This document shows, in pieces, positions 1-13,300 of a stretch of DNA of 64,000 nt. The position numbers and the translations under genes were made by a program. Every line of letters begins with the position of its first letter. The first letter of the stretch is position 1. A model generated the notes under the pieces. That model did no database searches. It saw nothing but the letters and a program-made list of their open reading frames with translations, and was not told the DNA's origin. The DNA is from Rhinopomastus cyanomelas (lineage: Eukaryota > Chordata > Aves > Bucerotiformes > Rhinopomastidae). Location of the stretch: contig VXBP01004389.1 in the NCBI GenBank assembly GCA_013400115.1, forward strand, positions 429,506-493,505. The letters are read 5' to 3'.

Positions 1-2034
1 TCCCCCCGTGTCTTCCCATATAAAACCTCTCTCCTCCCTGGCGTTGGCAGCTGACTGGATCAGTGCCTTCAAGATGCCCCTGGCTCCTGCATTCCTGGTT
101 TCTAGGGTGATGCTGTGGTGTCTCCTGCTGCTTCATGCTTCCCACTGCTTGCCTAAACACTGACCGCCCCTGCCATGGTCCAGCTCTATGGCTCCATGGA
201 TTACTGAAGGGTAGCTGGGGTTGCCCAGTGCCCTGTGATAAAAGCACCAAAGCCCCTATTGTAGTGTGCAGGAGGGCAGAGCTGAAGTTGCTGTGGAAAC
301 CTTAACTCTGTCTTTTCCTGACTGTTGAGCATTTCAAATCTCATGCTTTGCATGGTGTGAGCACGTATTTCTATACAGTTTTGCCTCTAAAATTGTTCCC
401 AGCAAAACATAAATTGTCAGAGTAACGAAGAAATCAAAGTGCAGCTGCTGGAGAGTGAAACAGCCAGCAAATGCTGGGGGAATTGAGCTGGCTGTTTTAT
501 GGGCAGGCTGGAGGGACTCAGAAGTGATGTCCCTGCCCACACTGTCCTAGTTAAAGAGTTTGGACCAGATTGCATTTTACATCTGTACAAGAAATTCCAT
601 CCACAGAAGATCCCTGGAAGAAGATAAGAGCACAAATCCAACCCACACCTCCCGTATAATAGAGCAGTGAAGAAGAATGGGGGCCAAAATACCAAACAAG
701 AAGCATTATTAAAGATCAGTAGATGTTACTGAGGGGAAACAATACACTTGGATGAAAGATGAAGTATGCTTGGACCAGCTTAGCCCCTGGAGCTAGACAA
801 ACACCAGGCCTGGCCACACTGGGAAGACCACCTGCCTTCAAGTAACCGGCTTCAGTTTCATAGAATCATAGAATCATTAGGGATTGGAAGGGACCTCAAA
901 AGATGATCTAGTCCAATCCCCCTGACACAGCAGGATCACCTAGACCAAGTCACACACACCCAGGCGGGTCTTAAATGTCTCCATTGAAGGAGACTCCACA
1001 ACCCCCCTGGGCAGCCTGTTCCAGTGCTCTGTCACTCTCACTGGGAAGAAGTTCCTTCTCAGGTTGATGTGGAACCTCCTGTGTTCCAGCAGACACCCAC
1101 TGCCCCTTGCCCTATCACTAGATGACACTGAGAAGAGCCCGGCTCCATCCTCCCGACACCCACCCCTCACATATTTATAGACATTNCAGTGCAAGACTCT
1201 ACACTTACCCTGTTATACTTCATTACATTTCTCCTTGCCCAGCTCTCCAGCCCGTCCAGGTCTCGCTGAACGGCAGCACAGTCTGCAGGGGTGTTGGTGA
1301 CACCACCCAGCTTTGTGTCATCAGCAAACTTGCTGACAGTGCACCCTGATCCCTCATCCAAGTCATCAATGAATAGATTAGGACAGCGAGACACCACCTG
1401 CTTTTGCTGAGATGGCTTCAGTTTGTCCACCCAGGACTACATTTTGTCATCCCTATATTGCCATCTGGACTTTGCCCACTGGCCTGGGGTCCTGCTAAAT
1501 GCTTCAGTTCGTCCAGTGGCTACCAGCAGAGGGAGGAGGGCTGTCAGGGCTTACTGGTAGCATCACCTGCAAGTAAGATAATCGTGCAATGACTGGCTCC
1601 TTTAAACTGTCAGGTGTTGCCTGTACTGGCCACTGGAGAAGTAAATGTAAGTGCTGAACAAATTTACCTGCAGCCTTCCTGACTGCTCCAGGCATCGCTA
1701 CGCCTGCTGTGCTGCAGCGCCCACGGGTCCCGAGTTAGATCTTGGCCTCTGCTGCAGCAGGAACAGCTTTGTGCCTTTTCTTGATCCTGCCCAGAGAACA
1801 TGTGCCTCCTTCAGCACAGCTGCTGCCTGCTACGCTCCAGAGTGTGCCAGTGGCAGAGGGTCTTGTCCTCAGAGTGAGAATAAAATTCAGACCTACCCTG
1901 GAGGAACCCTGCTTCCTTCTGAGCTGAACACGCAGCCGCCAGCTTTTTGCAGGCTAGGAGTCAGTGGTCTTGTTCAAGTTGAAATAAGACTGTTGTCTTT
2001 CTTTAAAAGTCTTCCTCTTTGTCCTTTTCTACAG
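1..2034. other. ADA2 intron or 5' flank, no exon recognised
   Basis: This stretch precedes the first ADA2 exon that can be recognised. The first visible exon starts in mid-codon, so at least one upstream exon must exist, and the whole stretch is most simply intron. I found no block resembling the ADA2 N-terminal region (signal peptide, dimerisation segment or the insert between strand and helix typical of ADGF proteins). The only identifiable element is a CR1 copy at about 856-1390. A single unresolved base (N) lies at 1186. Confidence 0.55.
856..1390 (-). mobile_element. CR1 LINE 3' fragment
   Basis: The left edge carries the complement of the CR1 tail, a short repeat of the type ATTCTATG, followed by the usual CR1 3' region. 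Read on the minus strand, the right part encodes a reverse-transcriptase remnant with the motif KFADDTKLGG, preceded by LFIDDLDEG. The left part encodes the typical HWNRLPRGVVESPSMETFKTR segment. The copy is 5'-truncated and frame-broken. It lies in an ADA2 intron (or the 5' flank), antisense to the gene. Confidence 0.9.
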
Positions 2035-5000
2035 CCTGCTGAGAAACTTGACCCTGGTGACGGATGCTCCAGAGCTGGCCTACCCTTCTCAGTCTTTTAT
2101 TTGGAAAAGATTTGAAGAAGTCTTTCTCATTGCCTCGGGACTTATCTGCTACGCACCTGTGTTCAAGGCCTATTTCTACCAGGGGCTGCTGGAGCTCTAC
2201 GAAGACAACATACAGTACGTGGAGATAAGAGCTATCCTGCCTCCGGTAGGTATTTCTTGGTTTCCCCGGTATTCTTTAAAATCTTTACTCTCCACAACTT
2301 GTGTCAAGCCTTATCTTGAATTTAGTTTTTGGGTCTTTCCATACCTGCTCTTCTAACGATGCTGAAAAACCTTGGTCATATCCAAAGGTGTTTGCTGGAG
2401 ATTTGCATAGGCAAGGGCTTGGAAGTGAGAGATGCTTTGTTCTTAATGGCCAAGGAAGACACCTGCTGTGGCTCGGCACAAAACTGCGTTGTACAGGGAG
2501 CTTGCTGGGCGCTGCGTCGAAGGAGCTGGTTGGGGAGATGTATCTCAGCTTTGTCTGCACCAGAGTCACCTGTTCAGTGGCATCTCTTCTGGAACAATTT
2601 CCTGTCTTGATATGGTCTCATTCTGGAATAGTTGTGTTAAAGCCACAGTGTATTTCAGGAGGATTTATCTGCACAGGCCAGTAAACTATTGGCAAAGCAC
2701 AGTTTGCAGACCATCTAAAACTTTGGCTATGTGTGTGAAGTGTGGACCACTCCTTTCACTGCCACTGTCACTGAAATCTCTTGGTAGTATTTAGGTCTTT
2801 CTCCCTGTGTGTCACCCGAAGCTGGCCAGGTTGTCCTACAATTCCACGCTTCTCCAGTGCCTTCCCAAGCACCAGCAAACCCAGCACCATTCTCTGGCTG
2901 CACTGATTCCCATTTTCCCAACGGCAATGCAGTCACACCTTTTCCACACACTTCCTCAGAGCAGTTCCACGCAGGGCAGTGTGGGAGTGGGATCTCTGTC
3001 AGACAGGCAGATGCCTTTCAGAACAAACAAACAAACCTGGGCTGCTGCTGCTGCTCCTCACTTCACCACCTGCCCCCCTGTTCCTAACAGTCCATTGCAA
3101 TGGGAGTGAAGCCGCTGTGCAAGGTTCCTCTGAAATGACCAGCTGGTGGTGGGTTGTGTGTGGGAATGCAGGTAGGAGCTTGCTGCTGGTACTGGAGTTT
3201 CCAGTGGATGGAGCAGCTCTGCTGATGTCCCACTGGTGGCCCAACTCCCTTAAATCATTGCCCTTGCATGCAGTGTCTGGTGGGCTCCAGCCAGCTGCAG
3301 ATAAATGTGTTCAGTGCAGCAGACATCACTGCTGCTGGGCAGGCCCCTGCAGTCATCCTGTCAGCAGGCAGGCAGGTGCTGTGACAAATTTGGATCTGGC
3401 TTCATGCATGCCTGCCCCCCAACAGCTGGGCAGTGGGACTGCTAATCTTGCCCTGTTATGGCTTGGGCTGGCCCCCACAGCTAAGTACAGCTTGGTGTCA
3501 GGCTAGCACTCTGTCATGCCACAGATGAGGAGGGTGTATTGAAAAAAACAGGAGGGGGAGAGTAGCACAAGCTTATGTATTTCTTACTTTGCTGCTCATG
3601 GGCCAGTTGCTCAGTAACCATCTGTCTTGGGGGTACCTGGAAAGAGATAACAACAGCAATGTCAGGATTCCTGTGCTGTAAGACAGCAGGAGTGCTGGCA
3701 CCCCCCCAGGTCACACAGGTTTCTGGGCCAAGAGTATTAGCCATGACACAAGTGCGTGGGCCTGACTGGAAAGTACCCTGCATTCACCAGGAGTCCTTAG
3801 ACAGGGCTGTAATGTCTTTTGCAAAGAGGCTTGGCAAGGAAGATTCACTTCCCACCCAGCCCCTAACGCTGGCTGCGGGCATGGGAGCCTCCAGAGCCCT
3901 CAGGTTTGCTTGTACCCAGCAGCTCCATGTGCTTTGAGGCACCAGCAGGCTGCCTGCAGCCAGCAAGCTGGGAGGAGCTAGGAGCACACTAAGCTGCCAG
4001 GGAAGTGCCAGCTAGGCTAGAGTGGGGATGCCAGGGAAGGGGAGTGCTTTGCCGTGGAAGTCCAGGCAAGCAGGGTGTGATGGGGGTAGCTGGATGCTCT
4101 CTGGACCTGGAGATCCTCTGCAAAGCTTGGACCACAGCACTGACACTCTGCAAACGCTCGCTGCGTAGCAGACCCCTCCCTCCAGAAGTGGCCCCTGAAG
4201 TAAAGTAAATGAAAGTCAGAATTTAGAGTAAAACAGCAAACACTGTGGAAAAGCTCCCCAAGCCCAGCTGTGTTTGCAAGTTCAGCTGTGTAAAGTCTCA
4301 CATTCCCATGGGCTGTAGTAGGGGAGCATTCCCTTGGAGCATCTGTGGCCACCCCACAGCTGCTGGTGCCTGCAGCACCACGAGGCACAGAGGGCTCAGC
4401 AAGGGCCACTGCTGCAAGGGGAGCAGACCAGCTAAAGGGTGGAGAAGAGTGAAAGAGAAAAGATGGACAAGAAGGATAAGAGAACAGAGTGAGTTCAGGC
4501 ACTGTTTGTGAGTGACTCCAAGCAGAGACTTGGGGGATTAGTATCAACCAGGACACGTAGGACCTACACCCCTGTGGAAGTCGGGGCAAAAGATTGTGGG
4601 TGAGGAACCCACAAAGTTAGTTGATGAGATGGAGCATGCCAAAGGATTATTTTCCCAACTTTGAGCCGGAGAACCCGGAAAGCATGGCAAGACTACATGA
4701 CTGACAAGGTCACAGAGCAAACCTCTGGCAGAGGAGAGCAAAAATGCAGTCCAGCTGGTAGCTCATGGAGCTCAGCCCTCGTGTGCCTTGGGGCTGCCTC
4801 GGCTGACAGACTGCCACTGCAAAGCACAGAGCCGCCAGACGGCCGGACAAAACCTTCCTGCATTTGATACAGGCATGTTCAGAGGTCATGGTCTCCTCTG
4901 GGTACTCAAGGGCACTCGCTTGCCACATCTCACCGTGGAGAAACTTGCTCTTGTGTCACATAAGAAGGATGAAAACTGGCCCTTTGTTCTTGCCAGCTGG

Positions 5001-8000
5001 TAAAGGCTTCAAGAAGAAAGCGTTCTGCACAGATTGAACTGCTTTTCCCTCTGCCCTGTTGCCAGGACTGCAGCACATTGCTTCACCCTCCAATAAAACA
5101 CCTCTTCCAATGTCTGCTTGCCATGTGCTTCTCATCCTACAGGTATATGAACTGGATGGCACCCGACACAATAAATCATGGTCCGTGGCAGCCTATCAGG
5201 AAGTGACCAGGCAGTTTGTGAAGGAGCACCCCGACTTTCTTGGAGCCAGGATTATATTTACAGCACACAGGTAGAGGCTGAATGAGGCCAAGAGCAGACG
5301 TGCGTGGCTGGCTGTGCTACTGCAGAGGCAGCAGCAAGGAGACGTGGGTCTGGGCCAGAAGTCGTCCTGCTGAGGGCTGAAGTGCCACAGCTGGTTAACA
5401 CCACCTGTGTGCATCAACAGACCTTGGGCATCGACTCCAAAAGCATTCCCTGCCACGTACAAAGGCTGAGGATGGGAAAGCATCTATATAAGTCTATGTG
5501 TATGAGCAGAGTGACCAGGGTTAGCTCATGGTGTGCACCCGAGGCAAGCGCCTCTGAGCCCTGGGTGCAGCAACAAGCTGGGGAGGGCTGCTTGCCCATG
5601 TGGGTGCACCCAAGCATTCCATGCTCTCTTCCCAAGCCTGAATGTATCCCCCCTCTCTGTGGACACTGAAGCAGTGACAGCAGTGCCTAGGCACTCAGTG
5701 GTGCAAAGGTCCTTGTGGGACCCTGCAAAGGCTGTTCTCCCGGCAGCTTTTGTACGTACAGTATGTTCACGCTGCCGCTGCTCACGGGCAGGCATGAGGC
5801 TCTTCTCCAATTCAGCCAGATGCCATGAAGTCATGTGAGGTGATCCTGAGCAAATACCACAGGCCTCTCAGCAGCACTTACTCGCTCCAGCTCAGCACAC
5901 GACTGCTTCCAGTTCAGAGATGGTTTACCTCTGGCCAGCTTGGCTAGGGACAGAGTCTGCAAAATGCACTGGAAGGGCTGGAAGAAATCTAATTTAAAAC
6001 TCTCTTGAAATGCAGCTACTGTCCCACCTCCCAGCAAAAGAGCTGAGAGGGAAAAAACCCCAAGCAACCATGTTTCTCTTCATGGTGTTGTTCCCTGGTA
6101 GATGGGAAAGCCAGTGAGTTAGAGGAGCATGCCTCAACTCAAGTGACAGCAGGGTCCAGCCACGCATTTCCTGGCCATTCAGGAGTTTCCTTTCACTTGC
6201 TGCTGCTGCTCTGGAGACCTGAAGCTGGTTGTCAGATTCCGGAGCAACTTGCATTTCGGAAATACTCCTGGGGGCCCCATTTCACAGCTCATCCCCAAAA
6301 GCCTGTGGGTGTGAGCCTCCACACTGCTTTCTCTCTCTTGTTCTTTAGGGCCCTGAATATCTCCCAGATTAAAGAAGCCATCGTCACTGCCATGGCACTC
6401 AGAGACCAATTCCCAGACACCCTGGCAGGCTTCGATCTGGTAACCGTATTTCTTCTGGGGCTCCCCATCATCTCCTAGAGGTGCAATATAACTGGGTGTC
6501 CAACGTGGCATACGTTTGGCTCCAGAGCCAGGTCCCTGACTACTACACTGAAATCAGTGTAAAGGAACAGCAAACCCTCCAGCTGAGGGTTTTGATGAAG
6601 ACAACTGACAGAAAGTCCTGAAAGAATCAGCTCCCCACCCCACAGCATTGTCATTTCAGCACAGCTGGCACCTCAGGGATACCCAGCTCTGAAGTCCCAC
6701 CACACTACAAATACCTTTCCTCTCTCCCTCAGGTTGGTGATGAAGATGAAGGTCATTCTCTATGGGATCTGAAGGATGCCCTGACCATCCCCTCTTCCCT
6801 GGGGGTCAACTTGCCATACTTTTTCCATGCTGGGGAGACTGGTAAGCATGAGGTCTCAAGGCCTGTTACAGCTTGCAGGGACAAGGGGTAAAGTTTTGCA
6901 GGCACAGAAGCAGCCAGCCTGGCTGTATCAGGGTGATGCCTATGTGCACATACACATATACAGAACTCATTTTCCTTACACTTCTTCCCAGATCAGCTTG
7001 TTGCTGAAACATTCCTGTATGGCACCTCCTCTACCTGCTCCCTACCCTTTACTGTAGGCACCACACTGCCCTGTGTGTGACAAAGTGTCATGCTGCAGGT
7101 CATTGTTGGTAGCCATTTCCTCCCAGAGCAGTGCTCAGCTCCCATCCAGCAGAAGTCCTTAACCATTACTTTACGTGTTAAAGTGAAGAAATGTCTGAAC
7201 CAGCCTCAAATCCTACTTGAATGCACTCCAAGTGACTGCTCATTACCCTTCACTCCTGGGGCAATGTATGATTATTAACAATACATTGTTCAGTCCACGT
7301 GGATGCAGGACACTTGTGTCTGGAATCTGTATTAGGCTTATTGCATGGTGACATCCACAGATGTGTCAACGTCTGCAGGAGTTACCTGAGGCTCCCTTTA
7401 CAGCCATGGACAGCAGCAAGCACTTCAAGATACAATCCATCCCACCCTAATGCACGGGCTGTTGCCCAGAAATTACTTCTCTCCTCTGACTGTAAATGGA
7501 GACCAGCATGATTAGCTTCCCTGTAAGAGAAAGGCTGTAGACCTCTGAAGCCAGGTTACCTGAGTGGGTGTCTGTGTGCTGGGCAATGTCCTGGGCAGGC
7601 TTGGGTCTCTGTCTCAGTGAAAATGCAAAGTGGCAACTCTTGAACAGGAGCAACACCTTCACTTTGCAGCTAGGATGTTTGTGAATGAAATAATCTAGCA
7701 GTTTGAGAAGATGTATTTCCCCCTACACTGCAGCGATTCTTACTTGTCTCTTCTCAGACTGGCAGGGCACCTCTGTGGACAATAATGTGCTGGATGCGTT
7801 GCTACTGAACACCAGCCGGATTGGCCATGGACTTGCCCTCACTAAACACCCAGTAGCCAAAAGTTTGTCTCTGAAGAAGGACATTCCCGTAGAAGTCTGC
7901 CCCATCTCCAACCAGGTATGTTGGTAAAAGCTTGTATTTGGGGCTGGGATGCTGCAATCAGATTTACCACAGCAGTTAGGCAGCTGGGGTTGCTGCCACA

Positions 8001-9616
8001 TAGACATGTCCTGAGCACATATATACAAGGCTTCTAATGACAGTCAGCTCAAAATCATTTCAATTCCTATGCAGAGGAAGCTGGGAAGGCTTCATCTCCC
8101 CAGTGGAGATGAAACCTAGAACCAGGGAGGTGCCTAAAGAGACACAATGGCAAATACTTCAAAGCCAGAGGCTACAAAGCTGGGATTGTAACTGGAAGTC
8201 TTTCAGTTCTGTACAGTTTATAACTGAGGGTTATTGCAACATCTTATCATGGTGCCATCGTCCCCTGGGCACAATGGAAAGGATGCTCTGGGGTACTGAT
8301 GTACTAGAGGGAGTCTTGAGAGTCAGAACCCTGATGCCAGCTCCAGATGCCCTGGGCCCTTAAGCATCACAGCACATATGTAACCAAAAGACTGTTCCTG
8401 AAACACTCATAGTCAAATTATTATGATTAAGCAGAAGTTATTCACCTCACTGGCCTTGGTTTAGGTGATTAAAAAAACCCCTTCTTGTATAGTCAGTGGA
8501 AACTACAGCAATAACCTACTGTCTCTCACCCTTCCTCATCGAGGTCCTGCTGTTGGTAGCTGACTTGCGGAACCACCCTGCAGCTGACCTCATGGCTGAA
8601 GGGCACCCCGTTGTGATCAGTCCTGATGATCCCCCTATCTTTGGGGCAAAAGGAGTCTCCTATGACTTCTACGAGGTGTTCATGGCCGTTGGAGGGATGA
8701 ATGCTGACCTGAGGACCTTAAAACAACTTGCACTCAACTCCATAAAGTGAGTTCCTCGCCGCTCTCATCTGGCCATTGTAATGATAAGAGAACGATCAGC
8801 TCGCGCCCTGGAAACCCGTTGTATTTGGACTTTGGCTCCAGCCTACTTTGTCACATGAACTAGGCTTCCATTAATCCAAATTCTGCTCTGTGTGTCCTTT
8901 GCAAACTTGCCTCTAGCATCTCATTCGGAGTACGGGGGAGATCGGGTATCTTCTACCACTCGCCTGTTTCTGCCGGTGTCTGACTTGCTGCAGCGTTTGC
9001 TGTGGCCAACACGGGGCAGCAGCAGGTGGCTTGGGTGTGTTTAACGATTTTTAACTATTTATCTGGACAGCTCTGAATGTCCCCGTACAGTTTGGATAGG
9101 TGACCAGGTCCTTCTGCACGTTCTTGTGTGTTTACTAAGTCCCACGCCAATCCTTGGCATTGCCAGGGAGACAGCAAACACGCGTTCCTGTCAGCCTGTA
9201 CCCAGCCCAGGGTACACCTGAAAGCAACACCTGAAAGCTGTCTCTTCTGGGGTGCCACCCAGTGAGGCTACAGCTGAGACAGCCCGGGCTGTTTGTCCTC
9301 ACGGTGCTGGACTCAGGTGCTGACACCTCTTGCCCCAACAGGAGCCCTGCTAGCAGGAGCTCAAGGCTCTTTACACTAGGTCACTTCTTGTAGTATAGAC
9401 TGTAGCATGTCCTGCAAGGGTTAATCTGTTGCTGCTTCCTGCCTTTTTGTTTTGGTCACTGATCTTGAAATAGCTGCCCCCTGGTCTCTCCTGCCTGATA
9501 CCAAGGGGTTTTTTTCTGCTCCTCACAGATACAGTGCCATGGACCCAAAGGAGAAAGCCAAGGCTGAGGAAATCTGGCAGACAAAATGGGAACAGTTTGT
9601 GGCTGACCTTGCGTAG
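2035..9616 (+). CDS. ADA2: Adenosine deaminase 2, C-terminal seven exons (5' partial)
   Basis: ADA2 (CECR1) is a secreted, dimeric, zinc-dependent enzyme that converts adenosine and deoxyadenosine to inosine and deoxyinosine outside the cell, mostly from myeloid cells. Coding exons are 2035-2245, 5143-5270, 6349-6439, 6733-6841, 7758-7915, 8544-8746 and 9529-9616. Phases join throughout, giving about 329 residues against 511 for the human protein, so roughly the first 180 residues, including the signal peptide, lie upstream of the window. Visible family motifs are YAPVF and LYEDN in the first exon, FFHAGE (zinc-binding His and catalytic Glu) at about 6815-6838, IGHG (catalytic His) near 7822, and the DDP motif (zinc-binding Asp) near 8629, followed by FGAKGVSYDFYEVFM. 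The stop is TAG at 9614-9616. There is no frameshift or internal stop. The DDP motif is preceded by SP where human has SS. The call rests on motif-by-motif agreement with ADA2; ADA1 lacks these flanking sequences. Confidence 0.96.
6733..6841 (+). other. ADA2: ADA2 exon carrying the zinc/catalytic HAGE motif
   Basis: The exon is flanked by ctccctcag and gtaagc. It encodes the segment ending YFFHAGET, in which His is a zinc ligand and Glu is the proton-shuttling catalytic residue in the deaminase family. The upstream part, VGDEDEGHSLWDLKDAL, corresponds to human GHEDTGHSLHDYKEAL. The exon begins at a codon boundary and ends one base into the Asp codon completed at 7758. Confidence 0.93.
7758..7915 (+). 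other. ADA2: ADA2 exon carrying the IGHG catalytic histidine
   Basis: The exon is bounded by cttctcag and gtatgt. It encodes DWQGTS, then NTSRIGHGLALTKHP, then IPVEVCPISNQ. The histidine of IGHG is an active-site residue in adenosine deaminases, and VCPISN is a signature of the family. Phase continues from the Asp codon split across the previous intron and ends on a codon boundary. Confidence 0.92.
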
Positions 9617-10375
9617 CTTTTTGAGCGAGCTCTGGAGGGGAGGAGACTTGTCACAGAAGGCATTTGGTAGTCCAGGCTTGTTGCTAAGAGGGAGACTGCC
9701 TCTTTCATGTGACCTGAGCCAATGAATGAACCTCCAAGTCTCAACTGGCAACGGGCAGTTCTGGTAAGCTAGGCTTAATGGACGTGCAGCTGAAGAGCAA
9801 GCTGCACTGTCCTGCGAAAGTCATGGACTGGAGGTAAAAGGGAGCAGTGGGCTACAAGAACACACACAGCTCAAAATAGTAAAAAACCCAAATTGCCAAA
9901 TCCTAACATCCTGACTTGGGAAAAACACGCTTCCTAATTAGAGCTAGCAGGACACTGCAGGATCTCTGGATTTCACCTTATCATTACAAAATGCAGACCT
10001 TGTCCAGAGACAGCTAGGACAAACATCCAACTGTTTGGGCCACTGACCTTCAGGAGAGCAAGGACTGAAAATGACTGTTGTTATGTTTAACCCTGGGCCT
10101 GTTGCCAAAATAGCACTGCTAGGCTGTAGAAACTGTCCCAGGTCTGATCTCTATTTCAGGACCTGCTACGGCTGGGAATGAGCTGGTGGAACTTGGTCCC
10201 AGAACATTTAAGCCTGGTTGCACAGTGATTATAAAGGCAAAAAACATGTGCCTCAGTTGTTGGCAGATTTTTATTTCTTTTTACCTTTAAAACCTTTTCC
10301 TGTCCTCTGATTACAAGGAAGCCAAAACACCTTTCGTCTGAGAAATAAACACTGTGGCTTCCCAGATCCAGCTGA
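9617..10375 (+). other. ADA2: Probable ADA2 3' UTR with AATAAA at 10344-10349
   Basis: The 3' untranslated region is inferred from the ADA2 stop at 9614-9616 to a canonical polyadenylation hexamer at 10344-10349. Further hexamers occur near 10632 and 10714, so a longer form is possible. No open frame of note lies here. The end point is an inference without transcript data. Confidence 0.5.
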
Positions 10376-13300
10376 ATGAAAACCGTCCCCCTGCACTGGG
10401 CCACGTTAGCAGAGGCTTCTGCATTTATAGGAAATACCTTCTGCTTTCAGAGTGTTCTGCTGCCAGCCTTTGTCACCTACCTCAGAGTGTCACTGTGCCC
10501 TTATTCTGGCTGTCAGACAGACTGTCACCTTGCTGGAGAACTAGTCTCACACTGTGGATAGCAACAGTGTTCACTTTGACCTTTGCAGTTTCCAGCTCTT
10601 CAGCAAAAAAGGGCATTGCAGTAGCTGCACAATAAACAGCCTCTAGACCAGCAGACTTGCTTTCTTAGCATCACCAAAAGTATCAGGAAAATAACTAGTT
10701 GCATGGAGATTAATAAAAAGATATCTTAGCCAGGACACTAAATTAATTCAGTGAAATTGTTCAGGACACATACCTCAGGTACACAGCCAGGATCAACCAG
10801 CATCTCCCTCTGACTTCAGCATAATTGGGCTGGTTGGCATCAGCCAAGGGAGTATTAACAAAAGTCCTCCTGAAAGACGTCGTCTTCCTGCTCTGAACAG
10901 ATGTGTGAGAACCATCATTTCCTGATCTGAGCAGCCTACTGGCTCTCTTCATTCTGTTAATTGTCTCAGCCTGCCTGGCCATAGTGTTTATTTCTACTGA
11001 CCTTGGTTAAAACACCTTAGCAGGAGGCAAATGTTACAGAAGTGGGTCAAGCTGCACAGACCATGTTTCCCTTGTTAAATTGCCCCTGTTTCATAGTTTG
11101 TCTCTAGTTGTCCCAGGAAAAAAACCCCAACCAAGCCACAGTACAAACCCCCCAACAAAAACCTCCGAATAAACCCCAACAAACCAAGTGTGTCTGCGTT
11201 GCAGCAGCCAGCAAAACAAAGCACAGCAAGCACAAGGCAAGAACCTAGTCAACACACCTCACTAACTGGAGGGGTGGAGTGCCTCCACCCCTAGACCTCT
11301 TCAGCCACAGCTGCTTCTGCTCCGTTGCCTTTTGCCCACACGCCCCACACCTTCTTCTGAAGCACCAGCAGCTGCTCCTTGCAAGGCTGCTTTTTATACC
11401 TGTGCCTCGATGCGTATTTTGTCTTGGGACAAGCTTTGTGCTGGAGCAGAGCCACCTTCCTTCCTCCTCCATGGGTGTTGTGTGCAGAAGGCTCAGCCTG
11501 AAGTCCCCAGGGCAGGCTTTGGTCGTGGTCAGATCACAAACCAAGTCTTGGGGAGCGCCTTGTGTGTAGGGCTGCGGAAGAAAACTGCAGCCGCCAGGTG
11601 AAACGGCTGTTGAGCAGTGACCCAAAGCCACATCCCTCTGAGCCCCCCTGTGTTTCAGCTTTGTTATATGTTGATGGACAACAATCTTGTCTTTGCTGTA
11701 AGCTGATCCTCTCTGAAGCGAGCTTCTCCACTGACAAGGTGAAGCTAATCATTACAGAGCCAGAGTGGGAGTTGCCGGGTTCCTCAGCAGACACTGACCC
11801 ACGTCCCTCCCTTTTCTGCCCCAATGCTAATCCTTCAGCTCCTCCTGCACTTGGTCTCTTGCGTGCTTGAACCACCAAGGGCCTTATAGTTTCTTGCAGT
11901 GCTCCCTCCTCATGGATAGCATTAGCAGCAGGGCTAGACCTTCTGTTTGCCAAACACTTGCTGGGACCAGTTGTGTCCAGTTTGCCTTCCTCGGAAACGC
12001 TTGTTGTGCACTTGGCTGTTTGTCTACCTACTTTGCATCAGAAGCTGTGACACAATGGGACTGTGGCCACAGTGAACAGCCACCAGCCGTTCAGGCTTCC
12101 AGCACAAACACCACTGGAATGTTAAAAGAGTACTGGGCTGTGGAGGTCTTCAGATGGAGCCCTCAGAAATCTCTGTTTACATCTCAGAAAGCTGTTCTTA
12201 GAGCCTGGTGGCTCTACTTCTGCTGATCCATCTTTGCACCCATCAGATAGCAGAAAGTTTCTGTCCTTGTGTTTAAACGTGAAACAGAAGCTCACGGAGA
12301 AGCCTGGTTCCAGTATTGTTGCCTTCCTTGGATCTGTCCTTGAGCTGGGCATTGTGATACGTGGTGACGGGGACTCACCAGGAGTCCCTCTGGCACTACA
12401 TGGGCTTTAACCACTTTTACAGTCTTAGCAAGTCTGACAGAAGGAGGGACCAGCTCTTCCTTAGAGCTGGCATTAGCTTGGAGAAAGTTGAAACTGAGCA
12501 ACCCAGAGTGCATCCTCACCTCTCTAAGTCTAGGTGTGCAAAACAGGGGGGATAGAGGCTGGACTGCAGCATTTAGGGACGATCAATCTATTCAGACCTC
12601 TCAAGGAAATGTGGCTGCAGGCTTTTGCTGAGACTCAGATCTTGGCAGTCTCAGTAACATTTAAAGGATTATTCTGCCCCTGAGTCCCTTGTGGTCAGTG
12701 TCTTAGCTCTCTGCTCACATATGTTAGCAAATACACAGCATACAATGCCTCCTCCCCTGTCTCTTTCAGCACATAGTGTGTATTTAAATTTTGAAACCTG
12801 TTCTAATAGTGGTCTTAATGTTTCCTGTCTTGTTTTTTCCTCTTAAAACCCACTGAGGATACCTCTCCTTGATACGAGGTTTTAATCTGGAATGTGCAGT
12901 GGAGGGGTATGGTTCCCATCACTCAGCCTGGAGCACAGTTATCAGAGAGGCTGAGATGTCTTCACTGCATGCTGCAAAGGGCAATTTGATCCACGGGACG
13001 AACACACTGTGGAGTCAAGCCCGGACCACCTGGCAGAGACGTGACACATGTCCTCCAGACACCCCCACCTCTTCCCCAAACCACACAATGGCTGCATCCA
13101 TGGGATTGTTACAGCATGGGGAAATAAAAGGAACCTCTGAAGGGCATTTCACCTGCTTTTAGCATGTTCTTAACAGAGGGAGACGAAAGGCAAATCCTGC
13201 ATGACCAGCTCATTCTTTTCAAAGCTCTCAGGTGCCTTGTGGGGCATCAGCTAACTACATGGTGCAGCCTGAACCTTGTACTAGTGGGAAGAAAGGGCCA

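Noticed and set aside
1651..2115. A 154-codon plus-strand open frame over the start of the first visible ADA2 exon
   Set aside because: It reads the exon in a frame different from the conserved ADA2 frame, and its upstream part matches nothing. ADA2 reads LLRNLTLVTDAPELAY in the true frame.
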